This document shows positions 1 through 14,000 of a stretch of DNA of 64,000 nucleotides, piece after piece. Every line of letters starts with the position of its first letter. Position 1 is the first letter of the stretch. Location of the stretch: NCBI RefSeq assembly GCF_030463565.1, contig NC_134646.1, positions 43,519,240-43,583,239 on the forward strand, in the 5' to 3' direction. The notes under the pieces are model-generated. The model was not told the DNA's origin. It made no database searches and saw nothing but the letters and a program-made list of their open reading frames with translations. Origin of the DNA: Pelecanus crispus. Lineage: Eukaryota; Chordata; Aves; Pelecaniformes; Pelecanidae. Position numbers and translations under genes: made by a program.

Positions 1-2612
1 TAAAATTAATTTTGTTTTCCCATGGTGAATGGAAGGGAGCTTTATTTACGCAAACTGATATATGTAGCATTTGTAACACAAGAATTTACAAATATTCCCT
101 TAAACAGTATTACATTCTTTTTCTGTAAAGCTAAAGCCAAGTAGATCATGTAACTGAAAGACAGTTCCTACTAATGAAGGGAAGACTAGAAGAGGTCTCC
201 TGGATCACGAACATAATTTCTCTGCTGCAGAAGTCAATTATAATATACTCTCTAGATTTATGAAGGCTTCTGTCTAGAAACCAGTTAATTTTTTTTCTCC
301 CACTCCTGTCAAGGTATGTATAATCACTTTCCTCTTACAACTAGACTCTGTCTCCTAATTTGTAGACCAAGTCCATTGTCTGCTTATACAAATCTGTCCT
401 CACTGTCTACTTCCTCTCTCTTTTCCTTTTATTGAATCCTGCTGCATATTAACAAAGAGCAACGGCATGCCTAGACAGGCTCAATTTTGCTACGATAAAC
501 AAAATCCAAAATCTCTGTATCCTAAGATGGCTTCAGAAATGGGGGATGGAAAACAGTTGTGACTTGGTCATTTCAACAGTGTACACATTACTGCAAAGAC
601 TTCACCTTGTGTGCTGCATTAGCATTTCAACCTCTCCTGCCAGATTTTTCACCCAACCCGTCTCAGGATCAGTTGCCTCTTCCGCAATGTCTAGAGCGTT
701 AGTAGTACATACTTTTCCTATGATTTACCAGTGCAACAAGATGACAAGTCACATCTCACAGCAAAAGCTTCCTTTATTCTTAAGGGAACAACCTTGCGCT
801 CTATACTGTTAAATTTCACCTGGTTCTACTAACATAGTCCTTTTTCTAAATACCAGTGCTCTGTAGAACGAACAGTTGTTCTGGAGACCAACAGCTTTGT
901 GTCAGCAGTAAATGCCCTCCAACCTATCCCATTTTTCAGCCCAGGTCATCTATAAAGACAGGTGAGACCCAAAACCACTATGAGAACAGTGTGGCTGAAC
1001 AGAAACCATTTTAGACCTCCCTAGACTTCTTGTGCATCTCTCCATATTAGCTTATCTAAAGGATTTATCATATTTGGCAAAAATTAGACTGAAGCATTAA
1101 ACATTTCCCAATCGTACTAATTTTTAATTAGCAATCCAAGACTGAAGTCTTTTTTTTTTGTCTGGCTGTTCTAAATCCCTATGGCAAAGTCTATTATCCC
1201 AAATGGATTTTTCACAGTAATGCTGAATTGAGCATCCCAAATTTGTAGTACACTAATTTAGCTCAATTTGATAACTGTTTTTCATCAGCAAACCTCAAAG
1301 TGTTTGAACAGAAGAAACATGGTGGGTATTCAACATGATTTTAACTCTGTAGGTTTCATATTTGAGGACAATACATGAACTAGATTTCTCCTGTAAAGGT
1401 TATTACTCTCATGCAAGAAAGGACATGAAAGGGTGTCACTAACAGGAGTAAAGGGAACATGAAAGCTGATTCAGACCAAACTGCAAATACACCTACTCTG
1501 GAACACTGGGGAGCAGAGGGTTGCCAGCACAAAGCCCAGAAGTTAATCTCTCACACCTCTAACTTCTTCATTTGTCATCTGGTAGCACTGGAAGTTGAAA
1601 GCAAACATGGAATGTAGATATTGTTTATGTATTAGTCACACTACTTACTAGACCTATCTACAGTGAAGTACATTTTATCTGAAATATATTCAGCCAGAAT
1701 CAAAATGCTACATACTGTGTCCCCCATACAGTAAAAATAAGCAAGTTGATCAGGAGTTGGACTAGACAAGCCCAGAGGCCCCTCACAGCATGAACCAAGC
1801 ATGATTTCTTGTCAGTAATTAAACAAAAATCTATTAGCAACTTACCCGCAAAAGGTGGATTCAAAAGCATTTAGAGCCCTGATTTCAGCTGCAGCCTTTT
1901 GCACCAACTGCTTTTAAAAAATAAAAACCCACAAAAAACCCCAAAAAACCACCAAACCCCCAATACAGTACATGATTCAAGAATCATTGCTGTCCAAAGC
2001 AACTGGTGCTCCAAGTTACATAGGATGTTTGTGCATTCAGTCCGAGTCTCTCACAATCAATAACTTTAACTCCAAAACATTATTACCCTCTACTGCTTTC
2101 TCAGGTGACCCAGTGTTCCAGAAGGGTATTTTGAATGCAAGGAGGTGCTACCCTTGTAGGCCCCTTACATGTCTCACTTGCCAATACTGCTGTTTCAGAA
2201 TCAGATCCACCTGTTAGGAACCACAATTTACTACACACCTGCTGCAGCAGAGTTAGTCAAAAAGCATAAAGTTAAATACAGATTTTGCTTCAAATTCTTT
2301 CTAAAACTTGCAGTCTGAACCAACTGATGTCACTCTTCAAGAGGCTTTCAGTCTGTGCTCTGGAACTAATAGGTGCACAGGACATTATGGAAGGCTTGAA
2401 TAAGGGAAGAATCATGCTGCCAGCCATTAGGACTGGCTCCTGTAAGTAAATCATTACCCTAGACACCTCCATGAGCTCCTTCTTTGCAGTGACCGTCAGG
2501 GTTGGTACACAACATGGTACCTCTTCTTGAACAGGGGATTTTGAACAACTTGTTTTAAACATACAAAAAACCCACACAGTTCCCTATCTCGCACCTAGAC
2601 ATCCATAGGCTT
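1..2612. other. Intergenic, no gene seen
   Basis: AT-rich unique sequence without an exon-like reading frame flanked by splice sites. It contains one probable old CR1 scrap near 1745 and an A/C-rich low-complexity patch at 1926-1968. The short ORFs at 546-812, 1972-2217 and 2290-2577 have no recognisable domain. Confidence 0.7.
1745..1800 (+). mobile_element. Possible decayed CR1 3' fragment
   Basis: The words GTTGGACTAGACAAGCCCAG and AGGCCCCTCACAGC resemble the CR1 3' untranslated motif that reads roughly 'ttggactagatgacct...aggtcccttccaacc'. The similarity is short and no terminal 8-bp repeat is preserved. Family assignment is tentative. Confidence 0.4.
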
Positions 2613-5041
2613 ACATAGAAACATAGAAACGTTTAGGTTGGAAAAGACCTCTAAGATCATCCAGTCCAACCATTAACCTACACTACCAAGTCCACACTAA
2701 ACCAATCAAGGGTAGACTAGACTAAACCATGTCCCAAAGTGCCACATCTACACGTTTTGTGAACACTTCCAGGGATGGGGACTCCACCACCTCTCTGGGC
2801 AGCCTGTTCCAATGCTTGACTACCCTTTCCGAGAAGAAATTTTTCCTAATATCCAACCTAAACCTCCCCTGGCGCAGCTTGAGCCCATTTCCTCTCATCC
2901 TATCGCTAGCTACATGGGAGAAGAGACTAACACCCACCTCACTACAACCTTCTTTCAGGTAGTTGTAGAGAGTGATAAGGTCTCCCCTCAGCCTCCCCTT
3001 CTTCAGGCTAAACAACCCCAGTTCCCTCAGCCACTCCTCATAAGGCCTGTGCTCCAGACCCTTCACCAGCCTTGTTGCCCTTCTCTGGACACGCTCCAGC
3101 ACCTCAATGTCTTTCTTGTACTGAGGGGCCCAAAACTGGACACAGTATTCCAGGTGCGGCCTCACCAGCGCCGAGTACAGGGGCACAATCACCTCCCTGC
3201 TCCTGCTGGCCACACCATTCCAGATACAAGCCAGGATACTATTGGCCTTCTTGGCCACCTGGGCACACTGGTGGCTCATGTTCAACCGGCTGTCTACCAA
3301 CACCCCCAGGTCCTTTTTGGCCAGGCAGCTTTCCAGCCACTCTTCCCCAAGCCTGTAGTGTTGCATGGGGTTGTTGTGACCCAAGTGCAGGACCTGGCAC
3401 TTGGCCTTGTTGAACCTCATACAGTTGGCCTCAGCCCATCGATCCAGCATGTCCAGGTCCCTCTGCAGGGCCATCCTACCCTGCAGCAGATCGACACTCC
3501 CGCCCAACTTGGTGTCATCTGCAAACTTACTGAGGGCACACTCAATCCCCTCATCCAGATCATCGATAAAGATATTAAACAAGGCTGGCCCCAAAACTGA
3601 GCCCTGGGGAACACCGCTCGTGACCGGCTGCCAACTGGACTTAACTCCATTTACCACAACTCTCTGGGCTCGGCCACCCAACCAGTTTTTTACCCATTGA
3701 AGACTACGCCCGTCCAAGCCATGAGCTGCCAGCTTCCCAAGGAGAATATTGTGGGAGATGGTGTCAAAAGCTTTGTTAAAGTCCAGGTAAATGACATCCA
3801 CAGCTTTCCCATCATCTACCAGGCGGGTCACCAGGTCATAAAAGGAGATCAGGTTGGTCAAGCAGGACCTGCCTTTCATGAACCCATGCTGGCTGGGCCT
3901 GATCCCCTGGTTGACCTGCACTTGCCTGTGGAGTTCACTCAAGATGAACCGCTCCATCATCTTCCCCAGCACCGAGGTCAGGCTGACAAGCCTGTAGTTT
4001 CCCAGCTCCTCCTTCCAGCCCTTCTTGTAGATGGGTGTTGCATTGGCAAGCCTCCAGTCATCAGGGACCTCCCCTGTTAACCAGGACTGCTGATAAATGA
4101 TGGAAAGTGGCTTGGCAAGCTCCTCTGCCAGCTCCCTCAGTACTCTCAGGTGGATCCCATCCAGCCCCATAGACTTGTGAGCATCCAGGTGGCGTAGCAG
4201 GTCATTAACTGCTTCCTCCTGGACTATGAGGGCTCCATTCTGGTCCCCATCCCTATCCTCTAGCTCAGGGTGCTGAATACCCTGGGGATAACTGGTCTGG
4301 CTGTTAAAGACAGAGGCAAAGAAGGCGTTAAGTACTTCAGCCTTTTCCTTGTCCTCGGTGACAATGTTCCCCCCCACATCCAGCAAGGGATGGAGATCCT
4401 CCTTGGCTCTCCTTTTATTGCTGATGTACTTATAAAAGCATTTTTTATTATCTTTTACAGCATTGGCCAGATTAACTTCTTGCTAGGCTTTTACTTTTCT
4501 AATTTCCTCCCTGCATGATCTAACAAGATCCCTGTACTCCTCCCGAGTTGCCTGCCCCTTCTTCCAAAGGCAGTAGACTCTCCTTTTTTCCCCCCGAGTC
4601 CCCGCAAAAGCTCCCTATTCAGCCAGGCCATTTTCCCTGCCGGTTGGTCTTACGGCACACAGGGACAGCCCGCTCCTGCACCCTTAAGACTTCCTTCTTG
4701 AAGAAGGCCCAGCCTTCCTGGACCCCTTTGCCTTTCAGGACTGCCTCCCAAGGCACTTTCCCAACCAGGGTCCTGAAAAGGCCAAAGTCTGCCCTCTGGA
4801 AGACCATGGTAACAGTTTTGCTGTCCCTTCGCTTGGTATCGCCCAGAATCAAGAACTCTATCATATCGTGGTCGCTAAGCCCAAGATGGCCTCCAACCAC
4901 AACATCTCCCACAAGCCCTTCTCTGTTAGTAAACAGCAGGTCAAGCGAGGCACCTCCCCTCGTAGGCTCATTTACCAGCTGCATCAGAAAGTTATCCTCC
5001 ATACACTCCAGTAACTTGCGAGACTGTTGCCTCTCTGCTGT
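2613..5041 (-). mobile_element. CR1 LINE retrotransposon, 5'-truncated
   Basis: The element lies in reverse orientation. Its 3' end is at the left (degenerate CATAGAAA-type repeats at 2613-2630, followed by the CR1 tail motif GGTTGGAAAAGACCT in complement). It runs rightwards through a short 3' UTR, the reverse-transcriptase part of ORF2, and the end of the endonuclease domain. Similarity stops near 5041, where the protein reads TAERQQSRKLLE and flanking AT-rich DNA begins. CR1 insertions usually start inside the element because reverse transcription is incomplete, and this copy is longer than most. Two other copies in the window (33759-34051 and 39663-40217) share its tail subfamily. I saw no target-site duplication, which is normal for CR1. 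Confidence 0.97.
2722..5041 (-). pseudogene. CR1 ORF2 remnant: endonuclease end plus reverse transcriptase
   Basis: ORF2 of CR1 encodes an apurinic-type endonuclease followed by a non-LTR reverse transcriptase that copies element RNA at a nicked target. The right part (about 4620-5041) keeps the last endonuclease motifs, DLLFTN and GLSDHDMIEF. From 4482 down to the stop after WDMV at 2722 the frame is open for more than 580 codons. Counting from the TTG codon at 4386, it holds [13 protein letters not shown] (residues 200-212), [10 protein letters not shown] (258-267) and the catalytic FADD box (288-291). Damage: a TAG at plus 4483-4485 where the family has a glutamine-rich stretch, and apparent frameshifts near 4625-4636 and 4580-4590. 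The conserved NYRPVSL motif reads NYRLVSL (130-136). The N-terminal half of the endonuclease and all of ORF1 are missing, so this copy cannot be autonomous. The 262-codon frame on the opposite strand is a shadow. Confidence 0.95.
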
Positions 5042-8000
5042 GTTGTAAATGCTGTAATGTAAATGTTGTACATGCTGTACCTTCCCCAACTAAAATAAAA
5101 ATTGGCATTTTTCCTCTACATTTTGCTGTAGTTGCTACTTTTCTCCAAACCTTTATCTTTGTGGAATAACAAATTCTTCCCTGATGTCTCATATGCATCT
5201 GAGGAGAGCAAGTATTTACTACTTAACTATGAACATACAGGTATAGCAAAAGAGCATCACAGTTCATCTGGTAGCTATCCTGGCTATTTCTATCTTGTAC
5301 ACATTTAAAACAGTCCGACTTACCATCCACATAAGGACTGTTGTGACAAACAGTAGTGCTGTGCCAGAGGGTTGTGCAACCCACCCAGTTCCTTTCACTA
5401 GTGTTAGAAGCCATGCTCAGTAAAATAAAAGTTTATTCTACAATTATTCAGCATTCTGAACTTACATCCACTCTCCTCCCCAAATATGTATGTACAGAAT
5501 AGCATATAACAAAAATCAACATTTATGCATAGCACACTGAAACACAGGAAGGTTTTTTGTTGTTAAGATGATACTACTCTCTATCACTTCTAGAAGTGGT
5601 GAGAAAGCAATTTTCCCAGTCTTTGACTTGCTTTCATTATCAGGAGGGATACCGCTTCTGAAGCCAAGGGGCTTACTCAGAAACAGCAAAGAGCTCAGAA
5701 ATAGGCAACTATTAAAGCCCTTGAGTCGTGAGGACAGCTGTGTCAGCCAACCTGCAACCCAGGCTTGTCCGTATTCATTATGCTGTTCCCACAGCAGAAA
5801 AGAGCTTAAATGCTCGTTAAACCTGGAACTCTTCCAGACATTAAAGTGGTATGCTGACTTGTCTAGCCTTTCAGATATGCCAGCATCTTATCTCACCCTC
5901 TGGTTTTTATTATTATATCACCTCCTACACTGAAAAGCCCCACATCTAGGCCATTTCTTTAATTTTTCAAAAATAAATTACTTCTGCTATGCTGTTACTA
6001 CTTATGGCTAGTCACACATAAATATATGGGACATATTATAAGAATTAAGCAATCTTTATGATAGCGCTGTTTGATCATTTAAACACAGATGTTCTCCAAA
6101 GACAGTTCTTCATACTGACTGATCTTATACTAGCTCATAATAATTTCCAGCAGCTAAATTGCAGGGGAATACAACTAAAATTCATTCAGTACTCAGTATT
6201 CCTTAGTCATATAAGCAATTGCTGGTTTACTTTTGCCACCCAGCGCGATAGTAAATGGAAGGAGACTGCAGTTAGGTTCTCCAATCTGCTCCTACCACAC
6301 TACATCAACATACTGCGACTCACCCTCAGCAGAGTGCCAAGGCAGGCTCCAGTTCTCACTAACATCTTTCCCCCTCAGTTTAGAGATTACTTTTTCCTGC
6401 AATGAATCCCTGCACTCTATAAAGAAAAACATTGTCTTGTATTTCATCTTATTCAGAGCTCATTTTCTTAGAACAGCACAACAAAACCCACCAACAGTAA
6501 CCTGCCTTCTCGTCTTTTATGTTATTTTTTGATGGACATCATTTACAAATGAACAGACAGGCAACTAAAACCAAAAAGCAGACACAGTAGAAGGTTTCCT
6601 AAATCAATATTTGGTTGCCGAATTGGAACAACTTACAAAACTTATAGGACTCATAGGAGCAGCTCTCAGCAACTTCGTCTGAGTTATTAGTTTACGGAAG
6701 TAGAAGGGTGTTACAAAACTCAAAGTGAAGCTTATAGCAAGAGAACAATACATAATAGGAGGAAAGCTCTGCAACAAAACACAGACCATGAAATAAAATT
6801 AAAATTCTTACCTAAACAGGGTCCTTTGAATCACAGGCACCATCATGTCAACTAAAACAGCCGTGAAAAAAACCAACCACAAGAAAAAAGAAACCCCAAT
6901 ACCTATTTTCTCTTAAAGTAGACACAAAACTGTGATGGACTTTCTCTTCTTCACTCAGTTAAACATAACTCAAAAATCTACCATCCCCATACCACACCCC
7001 ATTCTCCTCCACACCCCCTTTACATATTTCAGAAAACATATCCACCTGGTAGTCAGCTGAGATAATTATTCCTGCTGCCACCTCCTTATGCATTGCAATA
7101 GCTTCACCTGTTTCCTTTAACCTTCCCTGGAACACCTGATATGGCCTGAACCTGTCCTGGAGATTAACCCTTTCCTTTCCAAGCTTTCAATTTGTGTTAC
7201 GCATGATCTTGAATTACACAATTACATTCTGAGTCTGTAAAAGAAAACACAGCTATTTGCAAGTGACAATTCCAAGTTCAGACTGCTTGTCTTGGATAAG
7301 GATGTTGGACAAAATACAGCATAACCATGTAATAAAGCACAGGAATAATATTCAGAGGCCTTTGGTTTGGGTTTTGTTGTTGTTGGTTTCATTGCACTCA
7401 AAATCAAACATGAAATTTAGAAAGTATGCAGGATAATGTCACAAAACAGTATTTTGAAGTCAAGGAATAATGTTGATCACTCCGCCACGGCATGTTCTGG
7501 CCACATTCTGAGTCTAGAGTCCGTCTGTCAGGCAGGTGGCTGAGCTAGAAACAGCAGCTTCATTAAGTCAGGTTAATATATTATACAAAACTGAAGACCC
7601 CCTCACACACACATATGCAAATTAAGCTTGAACTCACAGAAATACGCATACCTGTGTGTCAACACACATTCAAAGTAATCTTCATAACTTTTTTTAAAAA
7701 CAGATGCCTATTTTTAAAAATAAAGGTAGTGGAGAACATCAGTGTAATTGGTTGGCAGCAAACACAATTAGCTATGAAAGACTACAGATTCAAAACTGAA
7801 AGATGTAGAGTTGCTAACTAACATAGATTTCTTCTGTTATAAAACACTGAAAACAGTACAATACATGTTACATGATCCTTAAAGAAGACTCCATATATCA
7901 TAGAGGAACCATAATACAAACAAAATATGAAATGGCAACCAACAGAACTGATAGGCAAAAGAAACAGAAATAAATTGCCAGTATTTATATATCACAAACT

Positions 8001-8840
8001 ACAGCAGCCTGTCAGAAGTTCACCATTGGTGTTTGTTGATTTCTTCCTTACATTTGCCTACTAATTTCTTTACCTTTTACATCTCTTCTATAACTGATAA
8101 AAAAATTTCACTTGTGCTGGTTGTTCTGTTCTTAAAAATGGGGTTCATTTGTGCAAACAAACCACAGATTAAACAGACATCACTCAATGTCCTCTGCAAG
8201 CTATGAAATAAACACTGTGCCTTCCCCATGCCACTGCAGAGGAGGGTGCTGGCCAGTTTAGCATTTAGAGATCAAAAGTTGCATCAGCAGATATAGTCTT
8301 CTGGCTGTGCAAGAGTCAGAGCAAAGGCAGAAAAATAGCCTCAGAGACACGGTTTCTCCTCATAGAGCAACAGGTTTGCTAGTGGCAAAATAACTTCCTA
8401 CAACTATGCTTAGATCATTCATAGACAACCCCTTTTATTTGAGCAATTCACACAGATGGAATGGCCAATTTTTAGGAAGAGGAAAATTGTAACCAATTCC
8501 TATGATGTTTTGGGGACTATTCCTCAGAAATAATGGGTCACAGGATGTAGCTAGAGACAGTGATGAGTTTCAGATATCTCTATAGCAACTACATTTATTA
8601 AAAAAAGAAGTAAAACCTTTTTGCATCATATAAATAGCAGTGTCTGTCTCAGGGAGTTTAGAAGGGATTTTTGTATTGACTGCTGCATACACATCACTCC
8701 TGCTTCTTTAAAAATAGTGCTTGCATCTTCTGCCTGCTAAGAAAAATAGTGTTTGGCTACAGAGGCAAATTAAGTTTTTGCACCGGTCTCTAAACATTAG
8801 CAATGTTTCTGCTAGGTGCAAAGGGAGAGTATCATTTAAA

Positions 8841-8890
8841 TATAATTTAGAAAACATGATTGGTTTATAATTTAGAAAACATGATTGTTT
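8841..8890. repeat. 25-bp tandem duplication
   Basis: Two adjacent copies of a 25-bp unit beginning TATAATTTAGAAAACATGAT, at 8841-8865 and 8866-8890, differ at one base near the end. The similarity implies a fairly recent slippage or duplication event. Confidence 0.85.
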
Positions 8891-9809
8891 TCTAAAAATC
8901 TTCATGGGTGAATAGCACATATCTGCATAAATACAACAGCACTCAAGTGAATCAACCTCAGATTCTCTTCCTTCCCTAGCTGACTGAATAGTGAAATATT
9001 TCTTTTCTCACCTGAAACTTTATTTTTTACAACCAAACCTTTACTGTAATAGTGCTGGGTATTTCCTGATTCACACAGATCTAAATTTGTGCACACTTTC
9101 ATGGAGGCAACTGGCAGGAAATTGCATTTATGCTAATATAAATAATATGAATAGTATGCAGCTTTCATAGCTCCATACTGATGTAGACAGGATGTTTCCA
9201 GAGCTCAACCTCACTTAAAGACCACCTTGTCAAGTAGCACCTCTAGAAACTGCAAATATGGAAGTTATAAAATGTAAACTGAGCTGTGTGCTGAATTGCC
9301 CAGGAAGCATCGCACCAGTATTCAGTAGGAACCAGCACACTAATGAAACTGAGCAACACTCGTGGCAGATCAATATACCTGCAGATCAAAAACCCTTTTC
9401 CCTCCATGCCAGCCCCTACTAGAAATCTTTGATCAGAAGCAGAAGAAGAAACTACAACTGCTATTAAAGGCGTGAGAGAGAAACAAAGAGATTTCACTCA
9501 CAGGAGATTTAGGGCCAGCTGTTCCAACCAGGCTGTATATATGAGCACAGGTGGTTCACAGAAGGAAAGGACACACTTAAAAAAAAAAAAAAGTGTATTT
9601 TTTAAGAAGTCTGGATCATACAGCTATGTCTGCTGCAGACTGCTGAGGAGACTTGGCTCTTCTGCATGGACTTGCTAAGCCCTGAAGCTGAGCTGACTGA
9701 AACTAGAAATTACTGCCAGTGGCAGTGAGTAGCTTGATGTCCTCTGATTCACTTCTGTTCTGATTTGGAGTGCAAAAGTGTTTTCAAAATTATCCCTCAC
9801 GAGGGAATT

Positions 9810-9861
9810 ATCTCTCCCCTCCCTCTCCGCCCCGCCCTTCTTCCCTCCCCTCTCTCTCTCA
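9810..9861. repeat. Polypyrimidine (CT-rich) tract
   Basis: About 50 bases that are nearly all C or T on the plus strand, interrupted by two G residues. It is followed at 9872-9892 by T-rich sequence. Long homopurine/homopyrimidine tracts can adopt triplex structure. No function is evident. Confidence 0.7.
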
Positions 9862-10200
9862 CCTAACCCCCTTTTTGTTTGTTTTTTTTTTTCATTCACA
9901 TATCAATTGTAAAAGATATACCCACCTCAAACCTTTGTTTTCAGCTATTTTAATTGTCCCTGAGTACTGTGCCATTTCACTGTGACAAACAAGGAGGAAT
10001 TTGATCAAGGACAGAAGATGTTCTATTTCAAAGAGTAGCCATTAACAACAACCTCTAATAGGTTTTAGAAGTGATACAAAATAAATAATTTCCAACATTT
10101 CCAGCATATATAATTACTTTGTCTTGATCAAATAAAAATAAATTTGCTTAGAGTTTTGCAATACAGAAACATACAGTAACTTAAGAACAGATTTCAAATA

Positions 10201-11058
10201 GAACCATAGAATGCTTTGGGTTGGAAGGGACCTTTAGAGGTCATCTAGCCCAACCCCCCCTGCAGTGAGCAGGGACAGCTTTAACTGGATCAGGTTGCTC
10301 AGAGCCCCAGCCAACCTGACCTTGAATGTTGCCAGGGATGGGGCCTCCACTACCTCTCTGGGCAACCTGTTCCAGTGCTTCACCACCCTCATTGTAAATA
10401 ATTTCTTCCTTATAGCCAGTCTAAATCTACCCTCCTTTAGTTTAAAACCATTACTCCTTGTCCTGTCACAACAGGCCTTGCTAAAAAGATTCTCCCCATC
10501 CTTTCTATAGGCCCCCTTTAAGTACTGGAAGGCTGCAATAAGGTCTCCTCAAAGCCTTCTCTTCTCCAGGCTGAACAACCCCAACTCCCTCAGCCTGGCC
10601 TCATAGGAGAGGTGCTCCAGCCCTCGCATCATTTTTGTGGCCCTCCTCTGGACCTGCTCCAACAGCTCCATGTCCTTCTTGTGCTGAGGGCCCCAGAGCT
10701 GGATGCAGTGCTCCAGGTGGGGTCTCACCAGAGCAGAGTAGAGGGGCAGAATCACCTCCCTCGACCTGCTGGCCACGCTTCTTGTGATGCAGCCCAGGAT
10801 ACGGTTGGCTTTCTGGGCTGCAAGTGCACATTGTTGGCTCATGTCCAGCTTTTCATCCACCAGCACCCCCAAGTCCTTCCTCCGCAGGGCTGCTCTCAAT
10901 CCCTTCATCCCCCAGCCTGTATTGATACTGGGGGTTGACCCGTCTCATGTGCAGGACCTTGCACTTGGCCTTGTTGAACCTCATGAGGTTCACACAGGCC
11001 CACCTCTCCAGCTTGTCCAGGTCCCTTTGGATGACATCTCATCCTTCTGGCGTGTCAT
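10201..11058 (-). mobile_element. CR1 LINE 3' fragment, different subfamily
   Basis: Reverse orientation. The 3' end at 10201 carries ACCATAGAATGCTTTGGG followed by TTGGAAGGGACCTTTAGAGG, a tail unlike that of the copies at 2613, 33759 and 39663. It therefore belongs to another CR1 subfamily. The coding remnant is the C-terminal part of ORF2. The frame 10549-10908 translates to the family's [18 protein letters not shown] and [18 protein letters not shown] motifs. A TGA at plus 10549-10551 lies just after LFSLEKRRL, in the position of an arginine codon of the family, so CpG decay is likely. The copy is 5'-truncated near 11058, inside the region before the FADD box. Confidence 0.95.
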
Positions 11059-14000
11059 AGACATATCCACAGTATTAAATAAGTTCAGGTACAGCTTGCA
11101 AAGTATCTTCATCGGCTGAGCTCATCACAGCCTCATAACTCAAATATTTATTCAGTTCCTGGGAGTTTTGAGTTTCTATACTGAATTCTTTGCTTCTGTG
11201 ATAGAACTCCAGTGATATTAGCTGGTTAAAACAGGTCTGTATGAGCCTAGCCTAGAAGGAATGTTTGCCTCTGTTTTTGCAGCCTTTCTGCCCTGTAAAA
11301 AGCTGGAATAAAAAGCACAAGTAGATTTGTTGTGGTTGACTTGAATTGCTCTACAAGATTCCAGGGATACAGATGCATTTGAATGAACTACTGTGTAGTG
11401 AAACTAGATGACTTTTCAAACCATTGATCAAAGTGCTTGTAACTCACATTTTGTATCAAGCAAAGTAGTGAAATTGTAACTGTTGAACAATTTTCATCTG
11501 TCAGATTCTCAGAAATCACTTAACAACTTAAGTTCTTCAAAAACTGTATTTTAAAAGTAAAAAAAGTTTGAAGATTTTGACACCTGTCAATATTTTTTGT
11601 ATGTTTGCAGAGCTGTAAGAAATATGAGGAACACAGACAGCATCTTCACAGACCAAACAGAGTAAGACAAAAAGAAACTGTGGGTTAATAATCTGGATTC
11701 AGCCAAGTATTTTTAACTTCCCAATGAAATGAACAGTCTCAGGAATTGTTTGAAGGACAACCATTCTTATTTTTTTTCATCTCCCCTACTTTTAGGAGGT
11801 TAAGCATCCCTCGAAAGGTTTTTTTCCTTTGGTGTGGGTTTTTTTCCTGGGTTTTTTGGTTGTTGATGGTTTTATTTGTTTGTATCTACACATTTTCATA
11901 CATAATATGTTGCTTCTCAGCACAAAACATTTCTGTTTATCAAGACAGAGTGTTTGTGCGGGATAATCTGTACTACTGTCTTAAATCATCCTGAATGCTG
12001 TTTTCAGACTTCAGATTGACGTTTCCACAGTTATTTTAATCCAATAATTACCAGTGGAATTCTTTTTTAGCATCATTCTTTATGTGGCCCTGAAAGCAGT
12101 AAAGACTATAAAGCTGCAAAAGGCAAAAATTATCAGCACCAAAAATTAATTTAAAAAACTAAATATTGGAAGCTGTAAGCCAATGAACACTGATCTTACC
12201 AAGGAGTTCTGGGGTCTTCTCAAGAGCATGATAATAGAAGGAAAGGAAATAAGGAATTAGGCTGCTAAAGGAACTCCAATTTTTCCTTCTATTTATTCCA
12301 AAAAATGTGCAGGTTTGTGAAAGGAATTTGGTTCCAGCATTTATTCCCTTTCACAGCTGGTATTCCTATTCCATGCATTCTCTTCAGATTGCTTTCCTCA
12401 GGGACTCCAGGCATAAAAATATTACAGAACAACAGAAAGTCTGCTTCCCAAGAAGAAAAATTATGGGCAGGAAACCTAATTTATCTTTTCATCATATAAT
12501 AACATGTACGCCCATCTAGTTATTTTTAGCCAAAGTCACTAGGAATCTGTGGCTGCCAAGCTAGTTATTTTGAAAAAAGTTGTATTTGCTAAAAGAAATC
12601 TATTCATAATTTGTTAAGAAAACTTTTTACAGCTATTTGTTGAACCTACAGCTTGTACTACCCCAGCAATTAGTTGTATGTTTAATTACCATCTTAATCA
12701 GACTCATTTACCTACTGTCTCTAGTTTATTTAGTTTTTATATACCTTGCAGCTCAAGATCAGGAGTCAATATTAGGTAGAACAAAGGAAAAAAACACTCT
12801 TTTTTTTCTTGTAGTTTAGTCAGTCACCAGCTATTAAGCCTACGATAGCTATCAGAGGCCATATAAGATCATCAGTATGTTTTTCCAAGGAACTGGAGTA
12901 GCTGAAAGACAACAAAACAAACTCATTATGCAAATTTAATCATTGCTTTTGGCTCACCTTGGTGAACTTTCTCTCTCTAAAAAGGCAGGAAAAAAAAAAT
13001 CCTCCTTCAAATATTGGTGGTTTCCCAGCAAGTCTAACATTGACCCTACCTGCTGAGCCACGTGATTTGTCAAACACAGGTTGTCTGGGCCACACCTAAC
13101 CCAAAGTTACTCTTAGAGCTCCTGGGAACCACATTCTTGTGTGGTGCCTCTGGCCAGGACACGGCTTTCAGCTCCTGCTTCTCCAGGGCACACTTCCACT
13201 CACACAGCTCTACCCACTGCTCACCAACCAGCGCCACTTTTCCATTTCTCCACCACCTCAAAAACCATTTAATCACAGGCCATAGCCTCTCCTCTGTTCA
13301 TCTGAGCTCCACGTGTTTATGTTATTGACTGAAGCTTCCATTGATTTACTCATTACTAAACAAAAGAGCACTGAATTACTCCCTCCTTTAGCCTGGAGGG
13401 AAGGACAGCTGCTCCAAGGAGTTTAGACCCAAACCATACCTGTAGTCAACTTAGTAGTGATTCAGCTTTATAAGTTTAGAAATCAAGATCATAGGAAGCA
13501 GAAGAACATGAGGGTAAATAATACAGTTAACTTACTTGCAAGACTGTTCCAGCACTCCATTCTCTTTCCCTTCCTCCTACACATACACACATTTGAAGTG
13601 AATTGAAAACATGACCTATTGCAGACTTTTTTCAAAATTGTAATGTGGCTGCATATGTGCAACAGGTATGCACACTGGCAAAATACTCAAAGATGGAAGG
13701 ATCACATTCATCTCTCTCACAGGAACTAAAATATATGATGTGATTTACATAGCTCATCTGAGCTAGTTCAGTTTAAAATATTCATACAAACTCTCCACAG
13801 ACAGTTAAAAATCTGGAAACATTTACAGAAATACTTTGCTAAGAACTCCAAGTACTGAAAATATGAAGAGGAGGGAAGAATGATAAAATAATATATTGTT
13901 TACCAGTTATTCCATCATGTGTAATTGCAACCAAGATGGTCATGCAAGATCTGACCATTGTTTGTATCCCTTATTCCCCTCAGGTTTATTAGCCCTCCCT

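Larger units (their letters stand above)
5042..10200. other. Intergenic, no gene seen
   Basis: AT-rich unique sequence. It includes a 25-bp tandem duplication at 8841-8890 and a pyrimidine tract at 9810-9861. No reading frame here looks like a conserved exon. The longest (5568-5933, 121 codons) has no recognisable domain and no supporting splice sites. Confidence 0.65.

Noticed and set aside
2812..3600. 262-codon plus-strand ORF
   Set aside because: It lies entirely antisense to the CR1 reverse-transcriptase frame and is a shadow of that conserved coding sequence. The same holds for 3072-3413, 3401-3700 and 3697-4080.
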